This document shows, in pieces, positions 50,519 through 59,307 of a DNA stretch of 59,364 bases. The notes beneath the pieces are model-generated. The model was not told where the DNA came from, did not search any database, and was given only the letters and a program-made list of their open reading frames with translations. Numbering within the stretch: position 1 is the stretch's first letter; each line of letters opens with the position of its first letter. The position numbers and the translations under genes were made by a program. Origin of the DNA: Bacteroidales bacterium. GTDB lineage: Bacteria; Bacteroidota; Bacteroidia; Bacteroidales; UBA932. The stretch spans positions 1-59,364 of the forward strand of contig JAKSKP010000004.1 of NCBI GenBank assembly GCA_024401635.1, given 5' to 3'.

Positions 50519-52348
50519 TTGAGCCCGGCAGGAGGTAATATCGTAAAAAGGTTGGCGTCATTGTTCTGCTTTGTTGCAGCGATTTGTGGCGTCATTTCCT
50601 GCAACGTGGGCAGTTACAGCCCGGATATTGCCACTGGCAATGGCCCCGTCACTTTGGGCTTCGGCATTGCCGGCGGCTCATCGACGAAAACGTCGGTGAA
50701 TGACGACGGAAAGAGCGTATCCTGGTCCGATGGAGACAAGGTAAGGCTGTGGGCGGTCAATTCCTCCGGTGCTACGGTGATAGACGCTCATCCCTTCACG
50801 ATGCTCGGAAGTTTCGGCAACGAGGCGATATTTACTGCCCAGTTCGCCAATCCTATGCCGGAGGATACCTATACGTATTATGCCTGTTATCCCGCCCCGC
50901 TGTCATCCGACGGCGACATTCTGAAATTCTCCCTGCCTGCCAATCAGGATGGAAAGGCATCCGGGGGTGCGGACATAATGATTTCGGGTCCGGTCACGCA
51001 CGGTGCTCTGAAGCCATTGGGGAAGGATTCATCCTCGGACTTCCGAATGTCTCTGAAGCATATGGTGCATATCCTGAAGTTCTATCTTCCGGAAGGCTCC
51101 AACGGATTGAAGGGCGAGGGGGTAAGGAAGATCAAGGTGGAAATGGATGAAAACGTGGTCGGTACAATGTCGGTAGACCGTACCGATCCGTCAAAGACGC
51201 CATCCTTGACCGATGGCGGTTCGACCATTGTCCTCAGTATGGATGAGCCGCTTACGCCTTCGTACGGCGGTACGCGCAATTATGCCTCCGCCTCAATATG
51301 TCCCACACCCTTTGACGACGGTGCAAGGATGAAAGTGACGCTTTATTCCGACAGCTGGATAGGGACTGTCGCACCGTTCAACGTTGCGGGACGCGATTTC
51401 AAGGCAGGCCACACCACATCGGTCCGTCTGAATGTGCTTACGGTTGATCCGTACTATACGCTCAATTTCAGATTTTCAGGGAACAACCTTGGAGAGAATA
51501 TTCAGAAAATCACCTTTACTGTTGATGACAACTCTCTGCACCTGGGTGACGACGGTGCTTCAAGCTATACCTTCAGTCCCGGCAGGGACATCGCAATTGG
51601 GGAGACTGTCACCTTCTCCTATACCGATGTCAACGCGTATCTGACTCTCAGTGGCCATAAGGTGACTATGACCTATGAATCCGAGCACGTACGCAGCACC
51701 GAATCGTTGACATTGCCGAATCTCGAATCGTTCAGAAGCTATACTTACGGTATGACGGTACCTTACCTCCTGTTCGAGGACTTCTCTACGGTTGGCTCTT
51801 TCAGTTCTTACGACGGATATAGTTCAGGGTTTAATTCAGGAGACAAGGATCCTATCTCTTTCCTCAACGGTTGGACAGGTGCCCGTATCGGAGGACAGAC
51901 AGGCACGTCCATCAGAATAGCCCCCAGGCGCGAAACTTCCGCCCGCTATCATTCCCGTGTCGACTCGGCACCTCTTAACGGTTCTATAATCAAGTCCGTA
52001 AATGTTAAGGTCACTTTTGATTATGGTATGGCCGAACAGCACGGTGGAATTGGCAGTAAGCAGTATCCTATGCTCTTCTGGGTAGGTTACGTACGCAAGG
52101 CACAGGGTTATAGCGGTAATTCAACAACGGGAACGTTCGGAGATGAAAACGTCATCAACGAGACCGACGGCTCCTGGACTTATCTCCCCAACAGAATGAA
52201 TGTTGAGATGCAGTTGCCTGCGGTGGATTCAGACAATCCTGTGAATCGTATTTCCATAAGGGCGGAGGTAGAAAACCACGCCGGAGCGAACAACAATACA
52301 AACTGGCTCTACATAGACAACGTGAAGGTCGTCGTTGCGCCGAAATAA
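50519..52348 (+). CDS. Fimbrillin-like lipoprotein with C-terminal beta-sandwich
   Basis: 609 residues counted from a TTG at 50519. A lipoprotein signal KRLASLFCFVAAICGVISC is clear. The next ~280 residues resemble fimbrillin-like proteins: TKTSVNDDGKSVSWSDGDKV, then TYTYYACYPA and a conserved-looking FRMSLKHMVHILKFYL. A middle Ig-like stretch (about 315-410) and a jelly-roll C-terminus (about 420-609, beginning LLFEDFSTVGSF) follow. Fimbrillins are surface-fibre subunits or adhesin tips; a role here is inference. The start is odd: a strong AGGAGGT at 50530-50536 is followed by no ATG or GTG at normal spacing, only ATC at 50540 in frame. TTG at 50519 is the conservative choice. Confidence 0.75.
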   Translation: MSPAGGNIVKRLASLFCFVAAICGVISCNVGSYSPDIATGNGPVTLGFGIAGGSSTKTSVNDDGKSVSWSDGDKVRLWAVNSSGATVIDAHPFTMLGSFGNEAIFTAQFANPMPEDTYTYYACYPAPLSSDGDILKFSLPANQDGKASGGADIMISGPVTHGALKPLGKDSSSDFRMSLKHMVHILKFYLPEGSNGLKGEGVRKIKVEMDENVVGTMSVDRTDPSKTPSLTDGGSTIVLSMDEPLTPSYGGTRNYASASICPTPFDDGARMKVTLYSDSWIGTVAPFNVAGRDFKAGHTTSVRLNVLTVDPYYTLNFRFSGNNLGENIQKITFTVDDNSLHLGDDGASSYTFSPGRDIAIGETVTFSYTDVNAYLTLSGHKVTMTYESEHVRSTESLTLPNLESFRSYTYGMTVPYLLFEDFSTVGSFSSYDGYSSGFNSGDKDPISFLNGWTGARIGGQTGTSIRIAPRRETSARYHSRVDSAPLNGSIIKSVNVKVTFDYGMAEQHGGIGSKQYPMLFWVGYVRKAQGYSGNSTTGTFGDENVINETDGSWTYLPNRMNVEMQLPAVDSDNPVNRISIRAEVENHAGANNNTNWLYIDNVKVVVAPK

Positions 52349-52375
52349 AAACGATAAATATTAACATTGGATATT

Positions 52376-53101
52376 ATGAAAAAGAAACTGCTAATCACTC
52401 TGGCCTGTATTCTGGCCATTGCCTCCTGCAGCAAGGAAAGAGGCTCGGGGAGCATAGAGTTTGCCATCGCGAGCGACATTTCCGTGGAAGATGTCGTCAA
52501 GAGCAAGGTGTCCGAATACGCCACTCTGCCTGGTGGAGGCGATTTTACAATCGTGATCAAGGACGCCGGCCAGGAGAAAATCTGGGAAGGTAAAGTAAAA
52601 GATTGGGTTCCTGCCACCAAACTGACTATGGGAACCTACACCGTAGCGGCAAGTTATGGTGACGTCACCCAGGAAGGTGCCGGCAAACCCTGCTACAAAG
52701 GGAACACGAATTTCTCTGTTGAAGGCGCTGCCACCACCACCGTCAAGATTCCCGTGGAGTTGGAAAACTGCCTGGTGAAAGTGGTCTGCACCGACAATTT
52801 CAAGAAATATTTCACTGAAGGCAAGTTCACGCTAACCACCGGCAACGGAAACTCCTTTGACATAACCAAGGATTCCGATACGGCACTTTTCATCGAAGCC
52901 TACAAATTTACCATCGCGGGCAATTTCAAGAATCAGGGAGGCATTGACAAAACTTTCAGCAATGAATATCAGGACCTCAGTCCGGCCACGCTCTATACGG
53001 TCAAGTATGACATCAGCAATGTCGGAGGGCTCAAGGTAACCGTCACGTTCAATGATACGGTTGCCGAATTCGACCTTGGTGAAGTGGAAATCAACAACTA
53101 A
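52376..53101 (+). CDS. DUF4493-like lipoprotein
   Basis: 241 residues. Lipobox AIASC, then two beta-rich repeats: the first half includes YATLPGGGDFTIVIKDAG and LTMGTYTVAASYGD, the second TVKIPVELENCLVKV and LSPATLYTVKYDISN. This resembles the DUF4493 family of Bacteroidota lipoproteins. Function unknown; the predicted fold suggests a surface or periplasmic beta-sandwich. The ATG at 52376 is used; a TTG three codons earlier is not needed. It is the second gene of the operon, 27 bases after the first. Confidence 0.8.
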   Translation: MKKKLLITLACILAIASCSKERGSGSIEFAIASDISVEDVVKSKVSEYATLPGGGDFTIVIKDAGQEKIWEGKVKDWVPATKLTMGTYTVAASYGDVTQEGAGKPCYKGNTNFSVEGAATTTVKIPVELENCLVKVVCTDNFKKYFTEGKFTLTTGNGNSFDITKDSDTALFIEAYKFTIAGNFKNQGGIDKTFSNEYQDLSPATLYTVKYDISNVGGLKVTVTFNDTVAEFDLGEVEINN

Positions 53102-53113
53102 ACGCCATTGATT

Positions 53114-54364
53114 ATGAAAAAGAACATCATACTCTCACTTGCGGCGCTGATTGCGCTTGCATCCTGCAGCCAGAGGCAGGAAATCTCCAAGGCCGGTATG
53201 CCCGGAACGCTGTCCTTCGCCGGATGCAATCTCGGCGTGGACGAGGCCGTTGAGACAAAGTCCGTGATGCCAGCCGGCGGAAACTACACCATAATAATCA
53301 ATGACAAGAGCGGAGAGACCGAGCCTGTCGTCACGAACTACGCAGCAATAAAGGACAACGACAACAAGATTTCCCTTCCCGAAGGAAAATACACCGTAAT
53401 CGCCCGTTCCGAGGGGGACGTTCCTGCGGCCGCATTCGAACAACCGGTATATGGTGCACAGAAGGATGTGACCATAGTTTCCGGGGAGACCACGGAGATA
53501 GGCGAGCTGATCTGCAAGCTGCTTCAGGTCAAGGTTACCGTCGATTACAGTGAGGAGTTCCTCGCAATGGTGACCGGCGACTGCTCAACTACAGTATCCG
53601 TTTCTCCCACGGACCATCTTGATTATATTATGAGTTATCTGGCTGGGAGTGTGACCTATGACCACAGTGCCGGATATTTTGCTGTGAACAATGGCAACAA
53701 CACTACAATGGAAATTGTCTTCAAGGGTTCTGTCAATGGCAACAGCGGCACCCAGAACATCACTATCGCCAACATAAAGCCCTGCACCTGGCATCAGATC
53801 AAATTCGTCAAGAAGGCGTCTGAAGACGGAAGCGCCGATTTCAGCATCGTAATCGAGGACCTCGTTGAGGATATGGAACTGGGCAGCGATATCCTGGCTG
53901 CTGAAACCGTTATCGGTGACGATCCCGATGCTCCCAAGGGAGACGGCGGCATCAAGCTCGAGAGCACCTGCTCTTATGACATCAACCAGCCCATAGTTGT
54001 TCCCGCTAACGGAAATCCTTTCGTATTGACCATGAAGGCTGTCATACCCAACGGCGTGCTCAAGTTCTCCGTTGACGTAACTTCAGACAACCCGGATTTC
54101 GTAGGTTCAGTCAAGATGATCAACGACGGTTCGGCAACCCTCGACCTCGTGAATCCTTCTTCCGGAGCGATAGAGGTGTTCACAACGATACTTCCTTTCC
54201 CTTATGGCGGGGATGTGGCAGGAAAGACTGAAATCGATTTCAACCTCTCAGACGCACAGACGCCAATCAACGGCTTCAGGGGATCACATACGTTCGTGAT
54301 GAACGTGATGGACAAGACCGGATGCAAGAAGTCTATTCCCATTACCATGGTTGTACCCGAATAA
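53114..54364 (+). CDS. DUF4493-like lipoprotein with added C-terminal domain
   Basis: 416 residues. Lipobox ALASC. The first ~265 residues parallel the preceding protein: MPAGGNYTIIINDKSGET, LPEGKYTVIARSEGD, then VTIVSGETTEIGELICKLLQVKVTVDYSEEF, so the two are paralogues. About 120-150 further residues form a second beta-domain with KLESTCSYDINQPIVVP. Function unknown. The ATG at 53114 begins the signal peptide, 12 bases after the previous stop. Confidence 0.8.
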   Translation: MKKNIILSLAALIALASCSQRQEISKAGMPGTLSFAGCNLGVDEAVETKSVMPAGGNYTIIINDKSGETEPVVTNYAAIKDNDNKISLPEGKYTVIARSEGDVPAAAFEQPVYGAQKDVTIVSGETTEIGELICKLLQVKVTVDYSEEFLAMVTGDCSTTVSVSPTDHLDYIMSYLAGSVTYDHSAGYFAVNNGNNTTMEIVFKGSVNGNSGTQNITIANIKPCTWHQIKFVKKASEDGSADFSIVIEDLVEDMELGSDILAAETVIGDDPDAPKGDGGIKLESTCSYDINQPIVVPANGNPFVLTMKAVIPNGVLKFSVDVTSDNPDFVGSVKMINDGSATLDLVNPSSGAIEVFTTILPFPYGGDVAGKTEIDFNLSDAQTPINGFRGSHTFVMNVMDKTGCKKSIPITMVVPE

Positions 54365-54382
54365 GCAATGGAGGAACAGATT

Positions 54383-56188
54383 ATGAAAAAGAAAATAACA
54401 ATACTGGCAACAGTTGCAATTGCGGCAATTGCCGTTTCCTGCGCAAAGACGGAAACGCAGGAAAACAGAGGTGAAGGAGCCTTGACGCTAGCAGTGGATA
54501 TCGACCGGACAAAGAGCGCCCTGTCACCGGAGGACCTGCTTGCGACAGCCAACGTCAAGATATACAAGGGCGATTTCACCGGTATGGTACGCAATTACAA
54601 ATATGCCCAGGCCCCGGAGGTCATCTATCTCCCCGCCGATTCATACAGGGTGGACGTGGAGGCAGGTGAACTTGCAAATGAAACACCTGCACCCGCATCC
54701 TGGGAGCAGAAGAGCTACAAGGGTTCTGCGAAGTTCAACATCACTGCAGGTACGACACAGTCAGTCCAGGTGGCGGCAAACATAGTGAATGCAATAACCA
54801 AAGTCACCTTCGACCAGTCCATTGCCGACAGTTTCAGGGACGGCTACAGCTTCACGATAGGAGTGAATGAGAGTGATGCTTCAAAACAGTTGGTCTACAC
54901 CGCCCAGAAGAGCGGAAGCGAAGGATACTTCCTTCTTCCCGACATCGACCCCGAGCTGTACTGGTCATTCAGCGGCATTCTCGACAAGGACGGCAGCACG
55001 GTGACGAATTCAGGCAAGTTCACCGACATCGAGAAGGGCAAGCTCTACAAACTTACCCCAAAGTATACGGTCAAGGAAGGAGACCTGGGCTTCGAACTCT
55101 TCGTTGACCGTGATGTCGAGATTTTCAGCGATATCGTTATCTTCGATCCCGTATCAACAGGCCTTCTGAAGAGCAACGCGATGGAAATATGGGCCGGACA
55201 CGCCACTGTCCACGCCAATGTTGACGAGGGCGAATACAATGATCCTTCCAAGATTAAGTTCTCCTTCTCTAAGGATGGTTCGGTATGGACTACCGTAGAG
55301 TCTACAAGAGTTGCGGAAGGTTCTTATGACGGAGTCCTGACCGGGCTTCAGGGCAGCACCGAATACACCTACAAGCTCGTCATCGACGGAGTGGAGATAG
55401 GTGCTCCTATGAAAATCACCACCGATGTGGCAACACAATTGCCCAACTACGGTTATGAAGTCACCAGCAACTGTGAAAGCAGCAAATACATAAGTTTCTA
55501 TGATTCATCATCTTCAAACCCTCTGACCAAGACCAAGTTCTGGGACAGCGGAAGTTCCGCTTCAACTTCCGTAGGTGCCGGCGGAGCAATATGCTATTCA
55601 AGTACAGACGTTCCTTCCGGCATAGGTTCTACGAAATCGGCCCTGCTCCAATCCAAGTACGTCGTAATCAAGTTCGCTGCAGGAAACCTGTTCACAGGTG
55701 AATTTGCAGGTCTTGTAGGCACCAGTGGTGGCAAGGTTAATTTCGGGCGCCCCTTCACCGGTCGTCCTACGGGAGTACGTTTCTGGTACAAGTACATCAG
55801 CGGCAAGATTGATTACGAGCAGAGCGGTGCTCCCGCCAAGAAAGGTGACTGGGACCAGTGCAATGTCAAGGTGGCCCTGGGCACCTGGAGCGGCAAGAAA
55901 TATGGCGGAAGCACTTCGTGTCCCATACAGGTGAACACTACTGACAAGTCCACGTTCTGGGATTACCCCGCTCTTCCTGAGACCATAGCCTACAAGGAAT
56001 TCGCGAAGCCCGCAAACGAGGCTGCCACGGAATGGACCCAGGTCACACTCCAGCTTGACTACATCAATCTGACAACTACGCCTACCTTCATCGTCGTATC
56101 CTGTGCCGCAAGCCGCTACGGTGACTACTTCACCGGTTACAGTGACAGCCAGTTCTATATCGACGAATTCGAACTTCTTTACGAATAG
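54383..56188 (+). CDS. DUF4493-PCMD lipoprotein
   Basis: About 601 residues. Lipobox IAVSC; a DUF4493-like region (about 10-235) with YLPADSYRVDVEAG and FNITAGTTQSVQV; a fibronectin-III-like domain (about 255-350) with LTGLQGSTEYTYKLVIDG; and a C-terminal PCMD domain (about 355-600) with KFWDSG, FAAGNLFTGEFAG, FGRPFTGRPTG and QVNTTDKSTFWD. PCMD is a beta-sandwich common in Bacteroidota surface lipoproteins, often near glycan loci. Start: ATG at 54383 follows a GGAGGA 7 bases upstream and opens the signal peptide; another ATG at 54368 in frame is less likely. Shares its C-terminus with the protein at 57681. Confidence 0.85.
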   Translation: MKKKITILATVAIAAIAVSCAKTETQENRGEGALTLAVDIDRTKSALSPEDLLATANVKIYKGDFTGMVRNYKYAQAPEVIYLPADSYRVDVEAGELANETPAPASWEQKSYKGSAKFNITAGTTQSVQVAANIVNAITKVTFDQSIADSFRDGYSFTIGVNESDASKQLVYTAQKSGSEGYFLLPDIDPELYWSFSGILDKDGSTVTNSGKFTDIEKGKLYKLTPKYTVKEGDLGFELFVDRDVEIFSDIVIFDPVSTGLLKSNAMEIWAGHATVHANVDEGEYNDPSKIKFSFSKDGSVWTTVESTRVAEGSYDGVLTGLQGSTEYTYKLVIDGVEIGAPMKITTDVATQLPNYGYEVTSNCESSKYISFYDSSSSNPLTKTKFWDSGSSASTSVGAGGAICYSSTDVPSGIGSTKSALLQSKYVVIKFAAGNLFTGEFAGLVGTSGGKVNFGRPFTGRPTGVRFWYKYISGKIDYEQSGAPAKKGDWDQCNVKVALGTWSGKKYGGSTSCPIQVNTTDKSTFWDYPALPETIAYKEFAKPANEAATEWTQVTLQLDYINLTTTPTFIVVSCAASRYGDYFTGYSDSQFYIDEFELLYE

Positions 56189-56193
56189 GTTTT

Positions 56194-56934
56194 ATGCGTA
56201 AGTTGACCTCGCTGATTCTTATCCTGTTCTGCCTCGGCTGTATTGACGCCAGGGCGGACAGGAAGGACCGTGGGGTAGCCTCGCTGACATCGGAAAACCC
56301 CCATCTTGCCAAAGGGGAGATGATGATTGGCGGCAACGTCGCCTATTCGATGCATAACAATGATACATACAGGGTTCTGATAATCGAAAACGTGAGTTCC
56401 CAGGGCTACAATGTTTCCGCAAAGCCGTTTTTCCTCTATGCGCTCACTGACGATCTCGCCGTAGGCGTGTCCGGTCTGTACAAGCGCGGTCTCACCGACC
56501 TCAAGAGCGCAGGAGTATCGCTGATGGGCACGGAACTCAAGCTGGAGGACTTCTATTCCATAAGCAACAAGTGGGGTGCTGGGGTCTTCGGACGCAAATA
56601 CCTTGTTCTGGGCCATTCAGGCAGGTTCGCCCTGTTCGTGGACGTGGAGCTTAACTTCAGCTGCTCGCAGTCTAAGATATCCAGCAGGCAGAACAACCAG
56701 ATCATAGGCACCTACCAGACGGACTGGTGGATAGGCCTGGGCGTCAATCCCGGGATATCATTCTATATCACCGACAATTTCGCCCTCCAGGCGGGTGTGG
56801 GGATACTCAACTTCGGAGTGGGCAGGATCAATCAGGTTCACAATCAGGTCGCCCGTGGCTCCGCATCAGGATTCAGGGCTTCCTATGCCGTGGACCTGCT
56901 GGCAATGAACATCGGTGTGGCATTCAGGTTCTGA
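56194..56934 (+). CDS. Predicted outer-membrane beta-barrel protein 1
   Basis: 246 residues with a signal peptide ending near DARADR. The rest alternates polar and hydrophobic residues in strands of about ten, with aromatic girdles, and ends in AFRF, the terminal aromatic typical of barrels assembled by BamA. The strand pattern suggests roughly eight to ten strands, but exact topology cannot be read by eye. No family name recognised. It follows the PCMD gene by 5 bases and overlaps the next barrel gene by 1 base. Confidence 0.75.
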   Translation: MRKLTSLILILFCLGCIDARADRKDRGVASLTSENPHLAKGEMMIGGNVAYSMHNNDTYRVLIIENVSSQGYNVSAKPFFLYALTDDLAVGVSGLYKRGLTDLKSAGVSLMGTELKLEDFYSISNKWGAGVFGRKYLVLGHSGRFALFVDVELNFSCSQSKISSRQNNQIIGTYQTDWWIGLGVNPGISFYITDNFALQAGVGILNFGVGRINQVHNQVARGSASGFRASYAVDLLAMNIGVAFRF

Positions 56935-57680
56935 TGATGACAAGGCAATCCTTCATATCACTGCTTGCATGTGCCGCGCTGTTCGCTTGCACGGTGACGG
57001 AACTGTCCGCCCGCGATACTGCGTCGCAGGAACGCTTCGAACGTCGGACTGTTCTCTACCGCGGGGAGAAGACGGTAGGCGCTTCCATAATGAGTGCCAA
57101 TGTTACCAGTGCCAACAGCGAGGCTCTTCTGGTGGTGGGCGATCTGGACGTGACGGGAAAATTCTTCCGCATCGCTCCAAGCTTTGAATGTGCCTACAGG
57201 GACAATGCCAGTATGGGAATACGTTTGTCTTATCTCAGGGCGGCCCTGGACCTTTCATCTGTGGACCTGTCTCTGTTCAGCAGCGATTTGAGTTTCTCGC
57301 TCGACGACGCTGTCGGGACGCTGAACTCCTTCAAGGCCGTGGTTTTCCATCGTAACTACATAGGTTTGTCCAAGAAGGGCTCGGTGGGACTTTTCCTGGA
57401 GGAGGGCCTTTCATATACGCATGCGACCACCGACCTCGGAACGGGGGATTCCGCCACCAGGGACGTGCGCCAGCGCTTTATGCTGTCTCTGTCCCCGGGC
57501 GTAATCCTCTATATACTTCCATTCGTCTCCATCGACGCGTCCATAGGCATAGCCGATCTTGCTTTCGTGACATCGTCTGCCTCGAAGAACGGTCAGACGG
57601 ACGGCTCGCGCTGGCAGTTCAAGGCCGGTTTCAAGCTCGACGTGCTGAACCTCAACTTCGGCATACATTACCATTTTTAG
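56934..57680 (+). CDS. Predicted outer-membrane beta-barrel protein 2
   Basis: 248 residues. Signal peptide to about LSARDTAS, then barrel-like alternating strands ending HYHF. It is like the preceding protein in size and C-terminus, with the block SLSPGVILYILPFVSIDASIGIADL matching the other protein's PGISFYITDNFALQAGVGI, so they are paralogues. The ATG at 56934 overlaps the previous stop (TGATG; a second ATG follows directly). A longer frame upstream to 56727 lies inside the first barrel gene and is not used. Stop and next start are adjacent. Confidence 0.75.
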   Translation: MMTRQSFISLLACAALFACTVTELSARDTASQERFERRTVLYRGEKTVGASIMSANVTSANSEALLVVGDLDVTGKFFRIAPSFECAYRDNASMGIRLSYLRAALDLSSVDLSLFSSDLSFSLDDAVGTLNSFKAVVFHRNYIGLSKKGSVGLFLEEGLSYTHATTDLGTGDSATRDVRQRFMLSLSPGVILYILPFVSIDASIGIADLAFVTSSASKNGQTDGSRWQFKAGFKLDVLNLNFGIHYHF

Positions 57681-59288
57681 ATGAAGAAGGTCCTTTCATA
57701 TATTCTGGCGCCGATTGCGGCTTTCATCTCCGTCACGTCCTGTGTGGAGAATGACCTGCCGTATCCTGTCGTGGTTCCTGTAATCGAGAAGATTGAGGTG
57801 GATGGGGCACTGAGCGTGAATATCGACCAGATGAACTGCGTGGTAAACGTCGAACTTACCGAGCAGGCCGACATCAGGCGCGTGAACGTAAGGTCCATCA
57901 CCTTCAAGGACAGCCTTACCACTATGTCACCTTCCATCACGGGAGAGCAGGACTTGAGCTCCAGAAAACATTTCGTACTGCATACCTATGCGGATTACCA
58001 CTGGAATATGGTCGGCGAACAGAAAATAGAAAGATATTTCAACGTATCCGGACAGGTAGGGGAGGCTGTGATAGATGACGTCAACAGGAGGGTAATCGCA
58101 TATGTGACGAAAAAGACAGACCTGAAGAAAATAAAGGTTCTGAGCGTCAAGCTCGGCGCCGAAGGTGTTTCTGAATATTCTGAAGACCTTATGCAGAGGA
58201 CGGATTTCAGTGATATGGTGGAGCTGTATGTGACTACTCACGGCATCAGGGAGGCCTGGCACATTTTCATTGAGAGGAAGGATGTTCAGATGGAATTCAA
58301 GACGCTTGTGCCCTGGACCAGAGTGGTCTGGATGGCAGCTGACGGCGTTGCGGGGGAGAATAACGGCTTCTGCTACAGGGAGGCGGGCACGGAATGGTGG
58401 AGTGAGGTTCCGCAGTCCTTGATAGTTCAGGAAGGCGGCTCGTTCACCTGCTGTCTTGACGGCCTCGATCCGGAAACGGAATATGAGTGCTATGCGTACA
58501 GCGGCAGTCTGCAGTCAGATGTGCGCAGCTTTGTCACCGAGGCCGAGCTGCAGCTGCCCAATGCAGGGTTTGAAGTCTATTCCAATGCCGAGTCCCCCAA
58601 TTTCAAGTCCTGGTATGATCCTTCCGGCACTTATGCCTCCGAAAAATGGTGGGATTCCGGTAATGTGGGCTCCACGGCGGTGGGCGCGTCCGGTGTCATA
58701 TGCTCTCCGGACAACGAGACTTTTACACAGGGAGCGACCTCAGCGCGTCTCAATTCCCGCTATGTAGTGGTCAAGTTTGCTGCCGGCAACCTTTTCAGCG
58801 GCGAATTCGCCGGGCTTGTGGGCACCAGCGGCGGCAAGGTCAACTTCGGAAGGCCTTTCACACTGCGCCCCAGAAAGCTCACGCTGATGCTCAAATATGA
58901 TTGCGGAAAGATAGACAATGTGGGTGAATATCCTGCAGGCGATCCCGTTGCCAAGGGTGACCCGGACCGCTGCCAGGTGTTCGTCGCTCTGGGCGACTGG
59001 GACTACAAGAAATACGGCGGTTCGAAGGAGTGCCCCGTTCAGGTGAACACCACGCAGAAGGAAACCCTATTCAATCCCAAGTCAGAGGCTGTCATCGCCT
59101 ACGGCTCCTATGTCTCATCCGAGACTGTGCCGGAATGGACAAAAATAGAGATTCCTCTGGAATACAACGCCGTGGACAGGAAGCCCACACATATAATAGT
59201 GTCCTGCGCAGCCAGTATGCTTGGCGATTACTTTACAGGCTCATCTTCAAGCGTCCTCTGGCTGGACGATATGATATTGGAATATTAG
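57681..59288 (+). CDS. PCMD-domain lipoprotein
   Basis: 535 residues. Lipobox SVTSC; N-terminal beta-domains (about 20-215) with DIRRVNVRSITFKDSL and VNRRVIAYVTKKTDLKKI, a fibronectin-III-like part (about 215-295), and a C-terminal PCMD domain (about 295-535) with KWWDSGN, FAAGNLFSGEFAG, FGRPFTLRPRK, QVFVALGDW and QVNTTQKETLF. The N-terminal part resembles domains of PCMD lipoproteins that fold as tandem Ig-like modules. Function unknown. The operon may continue past it, since a new frame opens 19 bases later. Confidence 0.85.
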   Translation: MKKVLSYILAPIAAFISVTSCVENDLPYPVVVPVIEKIEVDGALSVNIDQMNCVVNVELTEQADIRRVNVRSITFKDSLTTMSPSITGEQDLSSRKHFVLHTYADYHWNMVGEQKIERYFNVSGQVGEAVIDDVNRRVIAYVTKKTDLKKIKVLSVKLGAEGVSEYSEDLMQRTDFSDMVELYVTTHGIREAWHIFIERKDVQMEFKTLVPWTRVVWMAADGVAGENNGFCYREAGTEWWSEVPQSLIVQEGGSFTCCLDGLDPETEYECYAYSGSLQSDVRSFVTEAELQLPNAGFEVYSNAESPNFKSWYDPSGTYASEKWWDSGNVGSTAVGASGVICSPDNETFTQGATSARLNSRYVVVKFAAGNLFSGEFAGLVGTSGGKVNFGRPFTLRPRKLTLMLKYDCGKIDNVGEYPAGDPVAKGDPDRCQVFVALGDWDYKKYGGSKECPVQVNTTQKETLFNPKSEAVIAYGSYVSSETVPEWTKIEIPLEYNAVDRKPTHIIVSCAASMLGDYFTGSSSSVLWLDDMILEY

Positions 59289-59307
59289 AAACAGCGCTTA
59301 TAATGTA

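Noticed and set aside
56727-56933. Upstream extension of the second barrel gene
   Set aside because: It would overlap the first barrel gene by over 200 bases; the ATG at 56934 directly opens a signal peptide and overlaps the previous stop as is normal in this operon.
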